A program made the position numbers and the translations under genes. 64,000 nt of DNA from Tritrichomonas musculus (Eukaryota; Parabasalia; Tritrichomonadida; Tritrichomonadidae). The stretch's first letter is position 1. The number at the start of each line of letters is the position of its first letter. The DNA lies in assembly GCA_039105265.1 (NCBI GenBank), contig JAPFFF010000008.1, positions 930,001 to 994,000 of the forward strand, given 5' to 3'. Positions 29,392-38,782 of this stretch are shown one piece after another. The notes beneath the pieces are model-generated. The model searched no databases. It had not been told where the DNA came from and saw only the letters and a list, made by a program, of their open reading frames with translations.

Positions 29392-30189
29392 TTATAGATT
29401 TATAACAATGCATGAAACATTATCTGTTGTACGGCTTCTTATTGCTTGATCCACAATTTCAGTTGCAACCACTTTTGGATCATCGTTTTGCTGTGCAATT
29501 ATTGCTGCCGTTTGATCATTCATTACATCCCACACACCATCACATGCAAGAATGATTTTTGCACCATCAACTCTTTCTTTAACAGACGTAAATGGCTCAG
29601 TACATATGTACTGCTTGAATTGGCCGTCACCAAGAGTTCTTGAAACTTCAAAAACACCTTGTAATCTGTCATCGATGACTTTTCCTCCTAAAGATTCAAT
29701 TATTTTTTCTTCTTCTGGATAATTTGCACGGTGATCATGCGAAATCCTTTCCACATCGCCATCTGGATAAACCATAACTGCACGAACATCACCAATATTA
29801 TAAGAATATACTTTTTCATCTGAGACAATAATGATTCCAACGGCACTTCCTTGACTTGGCCATTGTTGGATTAAATAATTATTAACTTCTTGAACTCCTT
29901 GGTCAAGAGCTTTTAAAATATCAGAATCTTGGTTGGCGGTAAAATGATTTTTGAACGATTCATGCACATTTCTTGCGGCATATTGAGATGCTTTTAATCC
30001 ACCATGGCCATCAAATATTGCAAAATAAATATATGAATCTATTGGTAAATTTCCTATAATAACTGTAGAATCTTCCATTGTTTTCCTTTTTCCTAAACAC
30101 TCATAGTGCCCAACTTGATATTTTATTGTACCTTCCTCTATAACAAATAATTCTTTATTCTTTTTCCGATAATTGAGCATTAAGATCAA
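29392..30189 (-). CDS. PP2C-type protein phosphatase (PPM family), 265 aa
   Basis: Metal-dependent Ser/Thr phosphatase. Motifs in order: KRKTMED (residues 34-40), FDGHGG (59-64), GSAVGIIIV, NIGDVRAVM, RISHDHR, FEVSRTLGD, LACDGVWDV and TTDNVSCIVINL (254-265). The Asp residues of MED, DGHGG, DGVWD and TDN are the metal ligands of the family, so activity is likely. It is a minimal PP2C core of nearly complete length with no extra domain. In NIGDVRAV the usual GDSRAV Ser is Val, a mild departure. Cytosolic, since no signal is seen. It probably reverses kinase signalling; the substrate is not inferable. Confidence 0.9.
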   Translation of the reverse strand: MILMLNYRKKNKELFVIEEGTIKYQVGHYECLGKRKTMEDSTVIIGNLPIDSYIYFAIFDGHGGLKASQYAARNVHESFKNHFTANQDSDILKALDQGVQEVNNYLIQQWPSQGSAVGIIIVSDEKVYSYNIGDVRAVMVYPDGDVERISHDHRANYPEEEKIIESLGGKVIDDRLQGVFEVSRTLGDGQFKQYICTEPFTSVKERVDGAKIILACDGVWDVMNDQTAAIIAQQNDDPKVVATEIVDQAIRSRTTDNVSCIVINL

Positions 30190-30247
30190 TTTTTTGTACG
30201 TTTAAAATAAAAGATCTTTTATTTATAAATTTTTATGGTACATAATT

Positions 30248-30292
30248 TTGGCATTCGTGGCTTCGCTCGACGCCCACCAGGCAGTATGTAGT
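30248..30292. other. GC-rich islet resembling a transposon end
   Basis: About 45 bp (TTGGCATTCGTGGCTTCGCT to CAGGCAGTATGTAGTC) stand out in AT-rich DNA upstream of the phosphatase gene. The CTTCGCTCG-type core and its composition recall the outer GC-rich part of the 8.7-kb element's TIR (CGTTCGCTTCGCTCACTCC at 3724). It might be a remnant TIR end or a regulatory site. Confidence 0.3.
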
Positions 30293-30638
30293 CTTTGTAA
30301 AAATTATGTAAAAAAATAAAAAGATTAATTTTTTTTTTTTAATTCTCTCAAAGTAATTGAAAGAAAATATATCAAATAAATTACAAAATTAATAAATCAC
30401 TATATGAAAATATCTTTTTTTATCTTTACACCTATTTAATGACAAAATTAATAAATAACTATTTTCTAAATTAAAGAGGAATCAAGACGTTGTAATTCGA
30501 AGAACAATCCACGAATTTCAAAAAAAACTAATCGACTTCAATGATTCACGTATTTCAATTTTAACAAGTGACTGATAAACCAAGCATTTTATATTTTTTT
30601 TGTTAACAAATTTTTTTCCAGAAAATTAATTGTATTTG

Positions 30639-31183
30639 TTTAATATATTGAAAATTTTTGAAATCAACTTTTTCAATGTTTGTTGATGAAAATTTGAATG
30701 AAAAATTTTTAAATTTTTTGATAAATTCAGTTTGATTTGATAAGTTAATATATAAAAAAATACACTTCATTTTTATTTAAAAGATGTCATTGATAGGAGA
30801 TTTCGAAATATTAAAAAGCGAAATGATTGAAAAGAAAATGAATGACGTCGTCAAAAGAAATCAACATTTGAATGAACAAAAGAAAGAAAATAAAAAGAAA
30901 ACAAGAAATTATTGGAAGAAAAGTATTAAAAATGATATGACTCAAAATATTAAAAATAAAAATGCTAATAAGAAGATGTCGGCAGAACGAAAAATGAAAG
31001 AAGGATATGAAGAAGAATATTTCATCTTTTTCATAGAAACAAAATCTCAAAAAGGAATCAATTAATAATTGAATCTCAATGGCCAGTCAACAATCAATGA
31101 TCAATGATCAATGATCAATTGTCAATAACCATTAAATAATCTACATCTTCTAACGTCATTTGTTTTTATAAATATTATTTGAA
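30639..31183 (+). repeat. Three-copy gene-plus-flank repeat, copy 1
   Basis: Starts near TGTTTAATATATTGAAAATT and ends near CATTTGTTTTTATAAATATT, with the 93-codon gene inside. Equivalent units lie at 35728-36312 and 47100-47620. Upstream similarity to copy 3 extends further, to about 30475. Confidence 0.75.
30784..31065 (+). CDS. Basic helical protein, three-copy family, copy 1 (93 aa)
   Basis: No known domain recognised. Highly charged and Lys-rich, predicted mostly helical: MSLIGDFEILKSEMIEKKMN, then KKENKKKTRNYWKKSIKNDM, ending with an acidic EEEYF stretch. Nearly identical genes lie at 35888 and 47249, with conserved sequence starting ~145 bp upstream, including TCATTTTTATTTAAAAG directly before the ATG. 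TCA-type sequences at this position resemble the trichomonad initiator (Inr) element. The preserved frame in three copies suggests the protein is made. Nuclear or nucleic-acid-associated function is a guess from charge. Confidence 0.55.
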   Translation: MSLIGDFEILKSEMIEKKMNDVVKRNQHLNEQKKENKKKTRNYWKKSIKNDMTQNIKNKNANKKMSAERKMKEGYEEEYFIFFIETKSQKGIN

Positions 31184-31362
31184 GTTTTTTTTATCTGTTT
31201 CTGTCTTTATAAAGATCATCTCCTGTTTTTTTTTTTTTCTATACTATTTTCAATATTAAAATAAAATTTTTGCACTTTATAAATAAACTTCTGAAATTTG
31301 AAAATGAAAACGGTTAAACTTTTTCACATATTTTTATGACAATGATTGTATCATTTTAAATA

Positions 31363-33399
31363 ATGCATGACCAATTTAGGTTCATATTAAGACAGCATAC
31401 TTTCAACATTCTTCCAAATTGCTTAAACTCTCAGAGAATTGGTCAGAATATCTATAAGACATTGATAACAAATCATCAATACGAAGTAAAGTCAAATGTA
31501 AGTAATGAAGTTTTCCAATCATTTATAGATTACATGGTGAACAACGAAATCCCAGATATCAATGCAAGAAATGCATCAGAATTTGAAAAACTAAGTAATG
31601 AGTTCGATTATATGCCAAGCATGATGAAACTTTTTAAAAAGTTAAACGAAAAACTTTACTTTTCATCTATAAAGGAAGATCAAAATAATTTCAATTCCAA
31701 ATTCAAAAGAAAATGTGACAAAATGGTTAAAATTGTCAAAAATTACCAAGATGTGATTCAGTTTATTTTTGAAGATAATTCGTATCCAGATATAAAATCA
31801 GATTATTTAAATCTTGTTGCTGAAGAATATGACAGAGAATCAACTTTACCTATAATTCATTTATATCCGGCTCAAAAAGTGGAAGGAGAAAACGGTTTAT
31901 TATACATATTAGATGACGAAAAGAAAGAAGCCGGAATTGCTGGAATCAATGTTTATAATGAAAACGTGGTTGTACCAAGATCAATAATTCACAACAACAA
32001 AGAATATTTGATAACATCTGTTGTTGAGAGAGCTTTTTACAATTCAAACAAAATCAAAAACTTTTTCTTTTCAGATGATTCAGAATTAAAACTGATTGAA
32101 AAATATTCCTTCACAGTATCTTCGCTTGAGTATATAAAAATTCCTCCAAAAGTAGCCAAAATTGATGAGTATGCTTTTAGCAGTTTGGAAAATATTCAAA
32201 AAATTGAATTTTCACAAAATTGTGAGTTAAGAATTATTGAAAAAGAAGCGTTCTCCTATTCAAATTTGAAAGAGATAACAATTCCATCACATGTTACAAC
32301 AATTGGAAGATATGCTTTTGCAGGATCAAATTTAGAAAAATTTGATTTAGAAGTGAATTCAGAATTGAATTCAATTTCTCGATCAGCCTTTTCTGGAACT
32401 TTTATTAAAAATCTCACTCTTCCTTCTTCAATTGATGATCTGAATGATGGATTCTGTGTTTCAACAAATGATTTAACTTGTATAACAATCATTCCATGTA
32501 ACGAGCAGAACATTCTCCTGTATGAAAACAATATTCTTGTTGGGAAATCCAATCCAAAAAGTGATTCATTTGATATTCTACATTGTGCTACAAGAGATAT
32601 TGAAAATGCTTTCATTCCATCATTTATCAAGCGTATTGCACCTTTTGCTTTTGATAATTGTAAAGCTCTTAAAAAGGTAGAATTTTCAGCTGATTCTGAA
32701 TTTATTTCAATTGGCCATGAATCATTTCATAACTCACCAATTACTTCTATTAAATTTCCATCTTGTCCAATTGAATTTAATGATGGATGGTGTTCTGACC
32801 TGAGAAATCTAACAAAAATTGAAGTATCACCATCGAATAAGCAAATGATATATTTGGATAATAAACTCCTCCTTGGTAAATCTCACATTGAAAGTGATAA
32901 TTATGATGTTTTGATTTTTGCACGAAGAGATATCAAAGATGTAATAATTCCATCCTTCGTAAGAAAAATAGGATCACGTGCATTTGAGGATTGTACATAT
33001 CTCAGATCAATTGTTTTCTCGGATGATTCACAATTGGTCTCAATTGGAGATCACGCTTTTGCAAGTTCTTCAATTAATGAAATTTTAATTCCATCAACTG
33101 TGAAAAGAATTGGCAATTTTGCTTTTAATTATTGTTTGAAATTAAAAAAAGTTTTTTTTATGGATGATTCAGATCTGTTTTCAATTGGAAAATATGCGTT
33201 TAATTCAAGTTCTATTACAAGCATCATTTTACCTCCTAAATTGTCTGTTATTGGTAAGTTCGCACTTTACTGTGATAATTTTCAAATAATTGAAATCTCA
33301 GGATCATCACCAATAAATAAAAGAGCCTTCTATTTTTCAAAAGATAAAAATAATAGCTTTGTGTTCCCAACAAAAATAAGAAAAAAACTCAATTTATGA
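31363..33399 (+). CDS. BspA-like leucine-rich repeat protein (678 aa)
   Basis: Residues 1-130 form a BTB-like or helical N-terminal region (FRFILRQHTFNILPNCLNSQ ... FQSFIDYMVNNEIPDINAR). From ~200 to 670 come BspA/LRR_5 repeats of the pattern IPSFVRKIGSRAFEDCTYLR-SIVFSDDSQLVSIGDHAF, around a dozen copies in two blocks split by a less regular segment (YLDNKLLLGKSHIESDNYDV, present twice). The family is expanded in trichomonads and has been linked to surface recognition. This copy lacks a signal peptide and transmembrane segment, so a cytosolic scaffold role is equally possible. The frame is intact and complete. Confidence 0.85.
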   Translation: MHDQFRFILRQHTFNILPNCLNSQRIGQNIYKTLITNHQYEVKSNVSNEVFQSFIDYMVNNEIPDINARNASEFEKLSNEFDYMPSMMKLFKKLNEKLYFSSIKEDQNNFNSKFKRKCDKMVKIVKNYQDVIQFIFEDNSYPDIKSDYLNLVAEEYDRESTLPIIHLYPAQKVEGENGLLYILDDEKKEAGIAGINVYNENVVVPRSIIHNNKEYLITSVVERAFYNSNKIKNFFFSDDSELKLIEKYSFTVSSLEYIKIPPKVAKIDEYAFSSLENIQKIEFSQNCELRIIEKEAFSYSNLKEITIPSHVTTIGRYAFAGSNLEKFDLEVNSELNSISRSAFSGTFIKNLTLPSSIDDLNDGFCVSTNDLTCITIIPCNEQNILLYENNILVGKSNPKSDSFDILHCATRDIENAFIPSFIKRIAPFAFDNCKALKKVEFSADSEFISIGHESFHNSPITSIKFPSCPIEFNDGWCSDLRNLTKIEVSPSNKQMIYLDNKLLLGKSHIESDNYDVLIFARRDIKDVIIPSFVRKIGSRAFEDCTYLRSIVFSDDSQLVSIGDHAFASSSINEILIPSTVKRIGNFAFNYCLKLKKVFFMDDSDLFSIGKYAFNSSSITSIILPPKLSVIGKFALYCDNFQIIEISGSSPINKRAFYFSKDKNNSFVFPTKIRKKLNL

Positions 33400-33655
33400 A
33401 TATTTATTGAGTAAAATAATAAAAAATCTTCTTTATTATTATCCTTCTTATTTTTTTAACAGAATAAATATTTATTTTCGAATGAGCAAAATATATTCAG
33501 ATCTTTTCTTTGGTTAGAGTTTGATGAATATTCTTGATCGTAAAAGTAATAAAAACGAATTTTTTATAATTTATAAGGTTTTTATGTTGAATATATGTAT
33601 TCTATTTTAGACATGTCTGCTCAGAAGGATCATTATTGTAATAACATGTGCAGAT
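33400..33655. other. Intergenic between BspA-like and kinase genes
   Basis: 256 bp, AT-rich, no gene. Contains the kinase 5' leader. Confidence 0.4.
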
Positions 33656-35473
33656 ATGTCTACAGGCACAATTGTCATTGCCAAATCAGTCTTTCCACTC
33701 AACGAGAAACCAATCAGCATCGCCTGTGGCCGTAATTCCGTCATAGTAGCTGGCTCGAGTGGTCGAGTCTTCAGTGTAAAAGTTTCATGGACAGACAAAC
33801 CAGGCGGTAATGTTACATTTGAAAAAATGAAAGACCGAGGACTTGAAAGAAAAGAAATCATTGAAGTATCGGGCATAAATGAGCACTTCCTTGCAGTCTG
33901 CAAAGATGGAAAAGTCCTTGCCCGTGGATCAAATAACTATTGCCAGTTGGGACTCGGAGAAGGACAATCAGAAGCAAGTGAATTCACTGAAATTAAATCG
34001 CTTAGCAAGCACAAAATCATTTCAGCCTCAGCAGGCTTTTATCATTCTCTTTTCATCACACTAGAAGGGAAGGTGCTAGCTTGTGGATATAACAATTTTG
34101 GCGAACTTCTCATTTATACACCAACTCCCAAAGTGTACTTACCAATTGAGACAACAATCACATCCGGTGCTTCATTCTGCATTGCAGGATGTAATATTTC
34201 ACTTGTATTTGTTGACTGTGAAGCGCCATCAAACACTCCAAACAGATCAATTGTATGGGAAGAAAAAAATGAAGCAGCAAATAGTTCCACTGACGAAGTT
34301 TCCAGATTGAAAGAAGAAGATTCAAAGCTAAAAGAAAAAGTTTCTAAACTTGAAGAAGAAAATTCTAAGCAGAAAGAAATAGTTTTCAATCTTACAAAAG
34401 AGAATTCAGAACAGAAAGAAAAGTTTTCAAAACTAGAGGAAGAGAACTCGAAGGAGAAGGAAGAATTTCAGAAGCTTCTTCATCAACTGGAAGAAGAAAA
34501 CGCTCAGCTGAAGCGAGAGAATTCACAGCTCAAAGAGAATCTCATCTCGTTGAAGAGCAAAGAGCAGCAGCACTCTCATAGTCAGCCACCTGAGAAAAGC
34601 TTCCGAATTCTCGGTGAAGAAGAAATTCAGAATCTTGATAAGCTCGAAGATATCGGATCAGGCGGAGGTGGAAAAGTGACAAAAGTAGCAAAGAAGGAAC
34701 TTTACGCTCTTAAGCAAATGATTGTCAATGACTTGAATGCAACAAAAGTTCGAAATTTCATCCAAGAGTACGAGATCATGAACATTCTCCACCATCCAAA
34801 CGTTCTGGATGCAATCGGCATCTTCATGAGCAGTGCGAGCATTCCTCCTTGCATCCTCCTCGAGTATTGCCCAACAAACCTTCAGAAGGCAGTTGAATCG
34901 ATGTCATTTTCTAACACTGAAACAGTTAAGGTCATCTACCAGATTGCTGAAGGCATGAAGTACATCCACTCTAAGAAAGTCATACACAGAGACTTGAAGC
35001 CTACGAACATCCTTCTTTCAAGCGACGGCACAGTGAAGATCTGCGACTTCGGCATCTCTAAACTGATGACAATCGAGGAACAAACAATGACTCGTGGCCT
35101 TGGAAGCCAGAAGTTCATGGCACCAGAAATCCTCAACGAGGAAGACAACTACGACGAGAAGGTTGATGTTTACTCATTCGGCGTTGTTGTTTTCTTCGTG
35201 CTGAGCAGTGGACAGCTGCCAAAGATAAAACTTTTCGACATCCCGAAAGGGAAGAAGGCAGAGATTCCTCCTTCTTTCACTGAATTTTCGAAGAATTTGA
35301 TCAATGACTGCTGGAACCTTGATCCAAAGGATCGTCCAAGCTTTGAAGAGATTGTTGACAGGATGATTAAAAACAATTTCAACCTTGTCCTGCTAAACAA
35401 GACTGAAATCAGAAATGTTGAAGCATTTGTCAAGCAACACGCATCAAAGATTCAACAAATAACCCAACAATGA
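33656..35473 (+). CDS. RCC1-repeat, coiled-coil, protein kinase fusion (605 aa)
   Basis: Residues ~10-190 contain RCC1-like beta-propeller blades (LAVCKDGKVLARGSNNYCQL, HSLFITLEGKVLACGYNNFG). Residues ~215-305 are a long coiled coil (repeated EEENSKQKE heptads). Residues ~328-590 are a kinase domain: glycine loop IGSGGGGKV, catalytic Lys353 (YALKQM), HRD 444-446 in VIHRDLKPTN, DFG at 464, and GSQKFMAPE in the activation segment. All catalytic residues are present, so it should be an active Ser/Thr kinase, TKL- or NEK-like. RCC1 blades with a NEK-type kinase occur in NEK8/NEK9, but there the kinase is N-terminal; here the order is reversed. The incomplete propeller (about three blades) suggests assembly through coiled-coil dimers. 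Codon use is richer in G/C than neighbours. Probably cytoskeletal or mitotic signalling; inference. Confidence 0.85.
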   Translation: MSTGTIVIAKSVFPLNEKPISIACGRNSVIVAGSSGRVFSVKVSWTDKPGGNVTFEKMKDRGLERKEIIEVSGINEHFLAVCKDGKVLARGSNNYCQLGLGEGQSEASEFTEIKSLSKHKIISASAGFYHSLFITLEGKVLACGYNNFGELLIYTPTPKVYLPIETTITSGASFCIAGCNISLVFVDCEAPSNTPNRSIVWEEKNEAANSSTDEVSRLKEEDSKLKEKVSKLEEENSKQKEIVFNLTKENSEQKEKFSKLEEENSKEKEEFQKLLHQLEEENAQLKRENSQLKENLISLKSKEQQHSHSQPPEKSFRILGEEEIQNLDKLEDIGSGGGGKVTKVAKKELYALKQMIVNDLNATKVRNFIQEYEIMNILHHPNVLDAIGIFMSSASIPPCILLEYCPTNLQKAVESMSFSNTETVKVIYQIAEGMKYIHSKKVIHRDLKPTNILLSSDGTVKICDFGISKLMTIEEQTMTRGLGSQKFMAPEILNEEDNYDEKVDVYSFGVVVFFVLSSGQLPKIKLFDIPKGKKAEIPPSFTEFSKNLINDCWNLDPKDRPSFEEIVDRMIKNNFNLVLLNKTEIRNVEAFVKQHASKIQQITQQ

Positions 35474-35727
35474 TCTATTCATCTTTAATTATTTTTAATA
35501 TTTTTTAATTTATTAATAAAAAAAAAAATTCATCTGATTTTTGAAACATATGCAAATAAGTTGAATTCGGTTACAATTTCTCCGTCAAACCAAAATTTCA
35601 GATATCTCAAAGATAGACATAATCCATTTCTTCACAAATTCTCATTTACTTACATTAGAATTTAGCATCATATTTACTTGGTTCTTTCTATTTCTCCATT
35701 TCCAAATCACTATTTTTCTTAGTAATC

Positions 35728-36312
35728 TTTGTTTAATATATTATCAATATTGAAAAATTTTGAAATCAACTTTTTCAATGTTTGTTGATGAAAATTTGAA
35801 TGAAAAAATTTTTAAAAATTTTTGAAAAATTCAGTTTGATTTGATAAGTTAATATATAAAAAAATACACTTCATTTTTATTTAAAAGATGTCATTGATAG
35901 AAGATTTCGAAATATTAAAAAGCGAAATGATTGAAAAGAAAATGAATGACGTCGTGAAAAGAAATCAACATTTGAATGAACAAAAGAAAGAAAATAAAAA
36001 GAAAACAAGAAATTATTGGAAGAAAAGTATTAAAAATGATATGACTCAAAATATTAAAAATAAAAATGCTAATAAGAAGATGTCAGCAGAACGAAAAATG
36101 AAAGAAGGATATGAAGAAGAATATTTCATCTATTTCATAGAAACAAAATCTCAAAAACAAATCAATCAATAATCAAAGATTAATGGTCAATCAACAGTCA
36201 ACAATCAATGATTAGTTGTCAATAATCATTTAAATAATCTAAATCTTCATATGTCTCCAAAAAAAAAAAAAAAAAAAAAAATATAACGTCATTTGTTTTT
36301 ATAAATATTAAT
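35728..36312 (+). repeat. Three-copy gene-plus-flank repeat, copy 2
   Basis: Matches copy 1 (30639-31183) over the upstream ~145 bp, the gene, and about 120 bp downstream, with an added poly(A) run at 36259-36280. Both copies have CAATCAATGAT-type short repeats after the gene. Confidence 0.75.
35888..36172 (+). CDS. Basic helical protein, three-copy family, copy 2 (94 aa)
   Basis: Differs from copy 1 at only a few residues (Glu for Gly at position 5, Tyr for Phe near residue 83, tail QKQINQ). The same upstream leader and initiator-like TCATTTTTATTTAAAAG precede the ATG. The mostly synonymous or conservative differences argue that the reading frame is maintained. Confidence 0.55.
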   Translation: MSLIEDFEILKSEMIEKKMNDVVKRNQHLNEQKKENKKKTRNYWKKSIKNDMTQNIKNKNANKKMSAERKMKEGYEEEYFIYFIETKSQKQINQ

Positions 36313-36577
36313 TGATCTTTTTTGTTTTGCTTTCCTTTTTCATAACTAATAAATACTTTTTTATCTAATTCTGACTTCTGAAGTAAAATTTAATAACTTT
36401 AACAAATAATTACTTAAAAGTTTATTAAAATGAAATTTTAGTATTTTTGGATATCACACTTGGAAATTTTATGATATGCCAAAGATTTTAAATTTTGATT
36501 ATATATTTGGTCAAAAAACAACTTTTTGATAATATCAAGATTTTGTCATATTTTTCACAATTTTAAAATAAATTCCA
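36313..36577. other. Intergenic leader of the M18 peptidase gene
   Basis: AT-rich. TCATATTTTTCACAATTTT about 30 bp before the ATG contains TCA elements that could serve as an initiator; no other feature seen. Confidence 0.35.
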
Positions 36578-37816
36578 ATGGAATTCGAAGAAGAACTGTG
36601 TCAATTTATAGAAAAGTGTCCCACTCCTTTTCAATTTACTCAATATGCGTCCATTCAACTTCTCAAAGCTGGTTTTGAAAATCTAATTGAAGATTATAGT
36701 TGGGGTGAAAATCCTCCCAAGAAGGGTTTTGTAGTTCGTGATGATCGTGCATTAATAGCGTACAACATTGGTGGTTACGAATCAGGTATCGTTGTCGGCA
36801 CTCACTGTGATTCTCCTGTTTTACGACTCAATTTTCGACGCGACTTTTCTAATAATGCAATTTATGCAACCGGTTCAGAATACGGAGGCGCCTTTTTCTC
36901 CCGGTGGTTTGACAGGCCATTGAAAGTATGCGGCTCAATTAAACTACAGCAAGGCGAACGAATTCCGATAGAAACGGATGCTGTTGCAGTGATTCCGTCT
37001 GTTGACTTTGATGTTCTCAAAAAGGACGAAGATTCGCCTCGACTTTTTCGGCCGATATTTGGTCTTCCGAAATCTACGGATATTTTGAAGTATATTTTGG
37101 ACCAGGCCGGCATTCCTCTGAGCGAGCTAAGGTCATATGAATTGAGCCTGATTGATGCCCAACCGCCAAAGATAATTGGCGCGAATAAAGAGATTCTCGC
37201 GTCTTCGAGGATTGACAATCTGACCTCGACTTTTTCCGCTCTCAAAGCCTTTCTGACATGTGAACCGAAAAATACGATTAATGTGCTTGTTGTCTTCGAT
37301 TACGAGGAGGTTGGATCTGAAGCAGATGCTGGGGCTGAAGGCGACTTTTTGAAAACCGTTCTTCACAAAATACTGCCAAATTACGATTCAAAAAAATTCA
37401 ATGCTTTTGTGGCCAGGTCACTTTTTGTGAGCACCGATAACGGACAGGCGACACACCCTAACTACATGCACATTTTCGACAATACAAACTCAGCTCCAAT
37501 TGGAGCAGGAGTCTTGCTTAAGAAGGACGCACGTGGATCATACGCTACTGAGCTGAGCACGCAGGTTCCCGTCAGACGTGCTGCCGATAAAATCGGCGTG
37601 AAATTGAACAGCTCAATGAACAGAAACGACTACCCGTCTGGCTCGACAATTGGTCCGATTGTTTCCACTCAATTAGGAATTCCGACCGTTGACATTGGAT
37701 CGCCAATGCTGGCGATGCACTCAATCAGAGAGACAGTTGCTGTGAAGGATGTGGAAAGCATGATGAAGCTTCTCTTAGAGTTGTATAATAATTATGAGGA
37801 GTATCGACTCAAATAA
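36578..37816 (+). CDS. M18 family aspartyl aminopeptidase (412 aa)
   Basis: Metallopeptidase that removes N-terminal acidic residues from peptides in the cytosol. Family motifs and likely zinc ligands: His76 in GTHCDSPVLRL, Asp213 in SSRIDNLTSTF, Glu243/Glu244 in FDYEEVGSEADAGA, Asp287 in VSTDNGQATHP, and His381 in GSPMLAMHSIRE. All are present and in order, so it is likely active. At 412 residues it is shorter than the ~450-480 usual for eukaryotic members, mainly through compact loops. No signal peptide. The G/C content is higher than the flanks, as often seen for conserved enzymes. Oligomeric assembly (dodecamer in relatives) is family knowledge, not seen here. Confidence 0.92.
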   Translation: MEFEEELCQFIEKCPTPFQFTQYASIQLLKAGFENLIEDYSWGENPPKKGFVVRDDRALIAYNIGGYESGIVVGTHCDSPVLRLNFRRDFSNNAIYATGSEYGGAFFSRWFDRPLKVCGSIKLQQGERIPIETDAVAVIPSVDFDVLKKDEDSPRLFRPIFGLPKSTDILKYILDQAGIPLSELRSYELSLIDAQPPKIIGANKEILASSRIDNLTSTFSALKAFLTCEPKNTINVLVVFDYEEVGSEADAGAEGDFLKTVLHKILPNYDSKKFNAFVARSLFVSTDNGQATHPNYMHIFDNTNSAPIGAGVLLKKDARGSYATELSTQVPVRRAADKIGVKLNSSMNRNDYPSGSTIGPIVSTQLGIPTVDIGSPMLAMHSIRETVAVKDVESMMKLLLELYNNYEEYRLK

Positions 37817-38089
37817 GTAAAGAGATTTTAATTCTTTATTATTTATTTATTTGAAAGGAAAATAAATCAGGAAAATTATCGTTTTCATAATAAAAAATGG
37901 CTTCAATACGCCTAATATAAATATGATATTTGTGAACAATCAGATTCGAATATCAAATTCGGAAGATGAATGAATTTTTTTAGTGGATCTAAACAATAGA
38001 TTTCTACAATTAGACTCACTCATAGAAATAATTGTATTGTCCCATACAACGATAAATTTACCGAAGAAATGTTATTTTTCAATATCAAT
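37817..38089. other. Intergenic, AT-rich
   Basis: No gene or repeat recognised between the M18 gene and the foldback element at 38090. Confidence 0.4.
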
Positions 38090-38186
38090 GATGAATCTAA
38101 GCATACCTCCATTTGACCGTTTGGAGGATTTTTGAGAGGATTTTTTTCCTCCAAACCGTCAAATGGAGGTATGCTAAGATGAATCT
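38090..38186. mobile_element. 79-bp foldback MITE with 9-bp target duplication
   Basis: GATGAATCT occurs at 38090-38098 and again at 38178-38186. Between them 79 bp form a near-perfect hairpin: AGCATACCTCCATTTGAC and the following GTTTGGAGGA pair with the reverse complement at 38148-38175, with one central mismatch. The loop is ~20 bp. A 9-bp duplication is characteristic of Mutator-like elements, so this is probably a tiny MULE-derived MITE. Confidence 0.7.
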
Positions 38187-38500
38187 GATAATATTTTGAT
38201 ATTCAATGATATTTTTTCACCTTCTTGCAGTTCTCGGATTTTTAAACCTTCAAATCCTTTTTCAGAATCATCGATTATCAATGAACCAAGCTCATTTTCA
38301 TTAACTCCTTTCAGTGAAACAAACAAACCTTCATTTTTAGCTGCAACATATGGATTTTCACCATCTATATCTTTTACAGAAACAAAAACTCTCTCTAAAA
38401 TATCTTTTTTCAGTGCCACAAAAGAGTTTTCAAAATCATCAACATTCTATGAAACAAATATTTTTTCAGTAAAACAGGAATATTTACAGATCATTCAGTA
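38174..38500 (-). pseudogene. Fragment of a repetitive acidic protein gene
   Basis: The leftward frame is open without an ATG from ~38447 to a stop at the edge of the MITE (38174). An in-frame TAG at about 38448 separates it from more coding-like sequence upstream. The peptide has a ~25-residue repeat (VFVSVKDIDGENPYVAAK / LFVSLKGVNENELGS). It is a relic of a repeat protein with both ends missing. No function recognised. Confidence 0.35.
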
Positions 38501-38782
38501 AAATAAAGTGGATATTAACGATGATGCAATATAATATACCAAAATCACATCCAGCATTAAATTTGATCAGTTTATTCGAACTCTATCCAATTCATTATTT
38601 AATCCAACTTTATTTCCACATTCAACTGAAAATAAACCAGCACCACTTTTTAAAAAAATTTCTGCCCTTATGTTAAACACCCAAAATGTAAAAAATTTTA
38701 TTTCAATTTTTAAATGGTAATTTAAATATTGAATAAGAGAATTCAAAATTTGGATAAAAATTTATTTTTTATCTCAAAAAAT

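Noticed and set aside
38729-38782. Earlier ATG for the Rho-like GTPase
   Set aside because: It would add 18 low-complexity residues before the usual Rho N-terminus; the ATG at 38783 fits the family start exactly.
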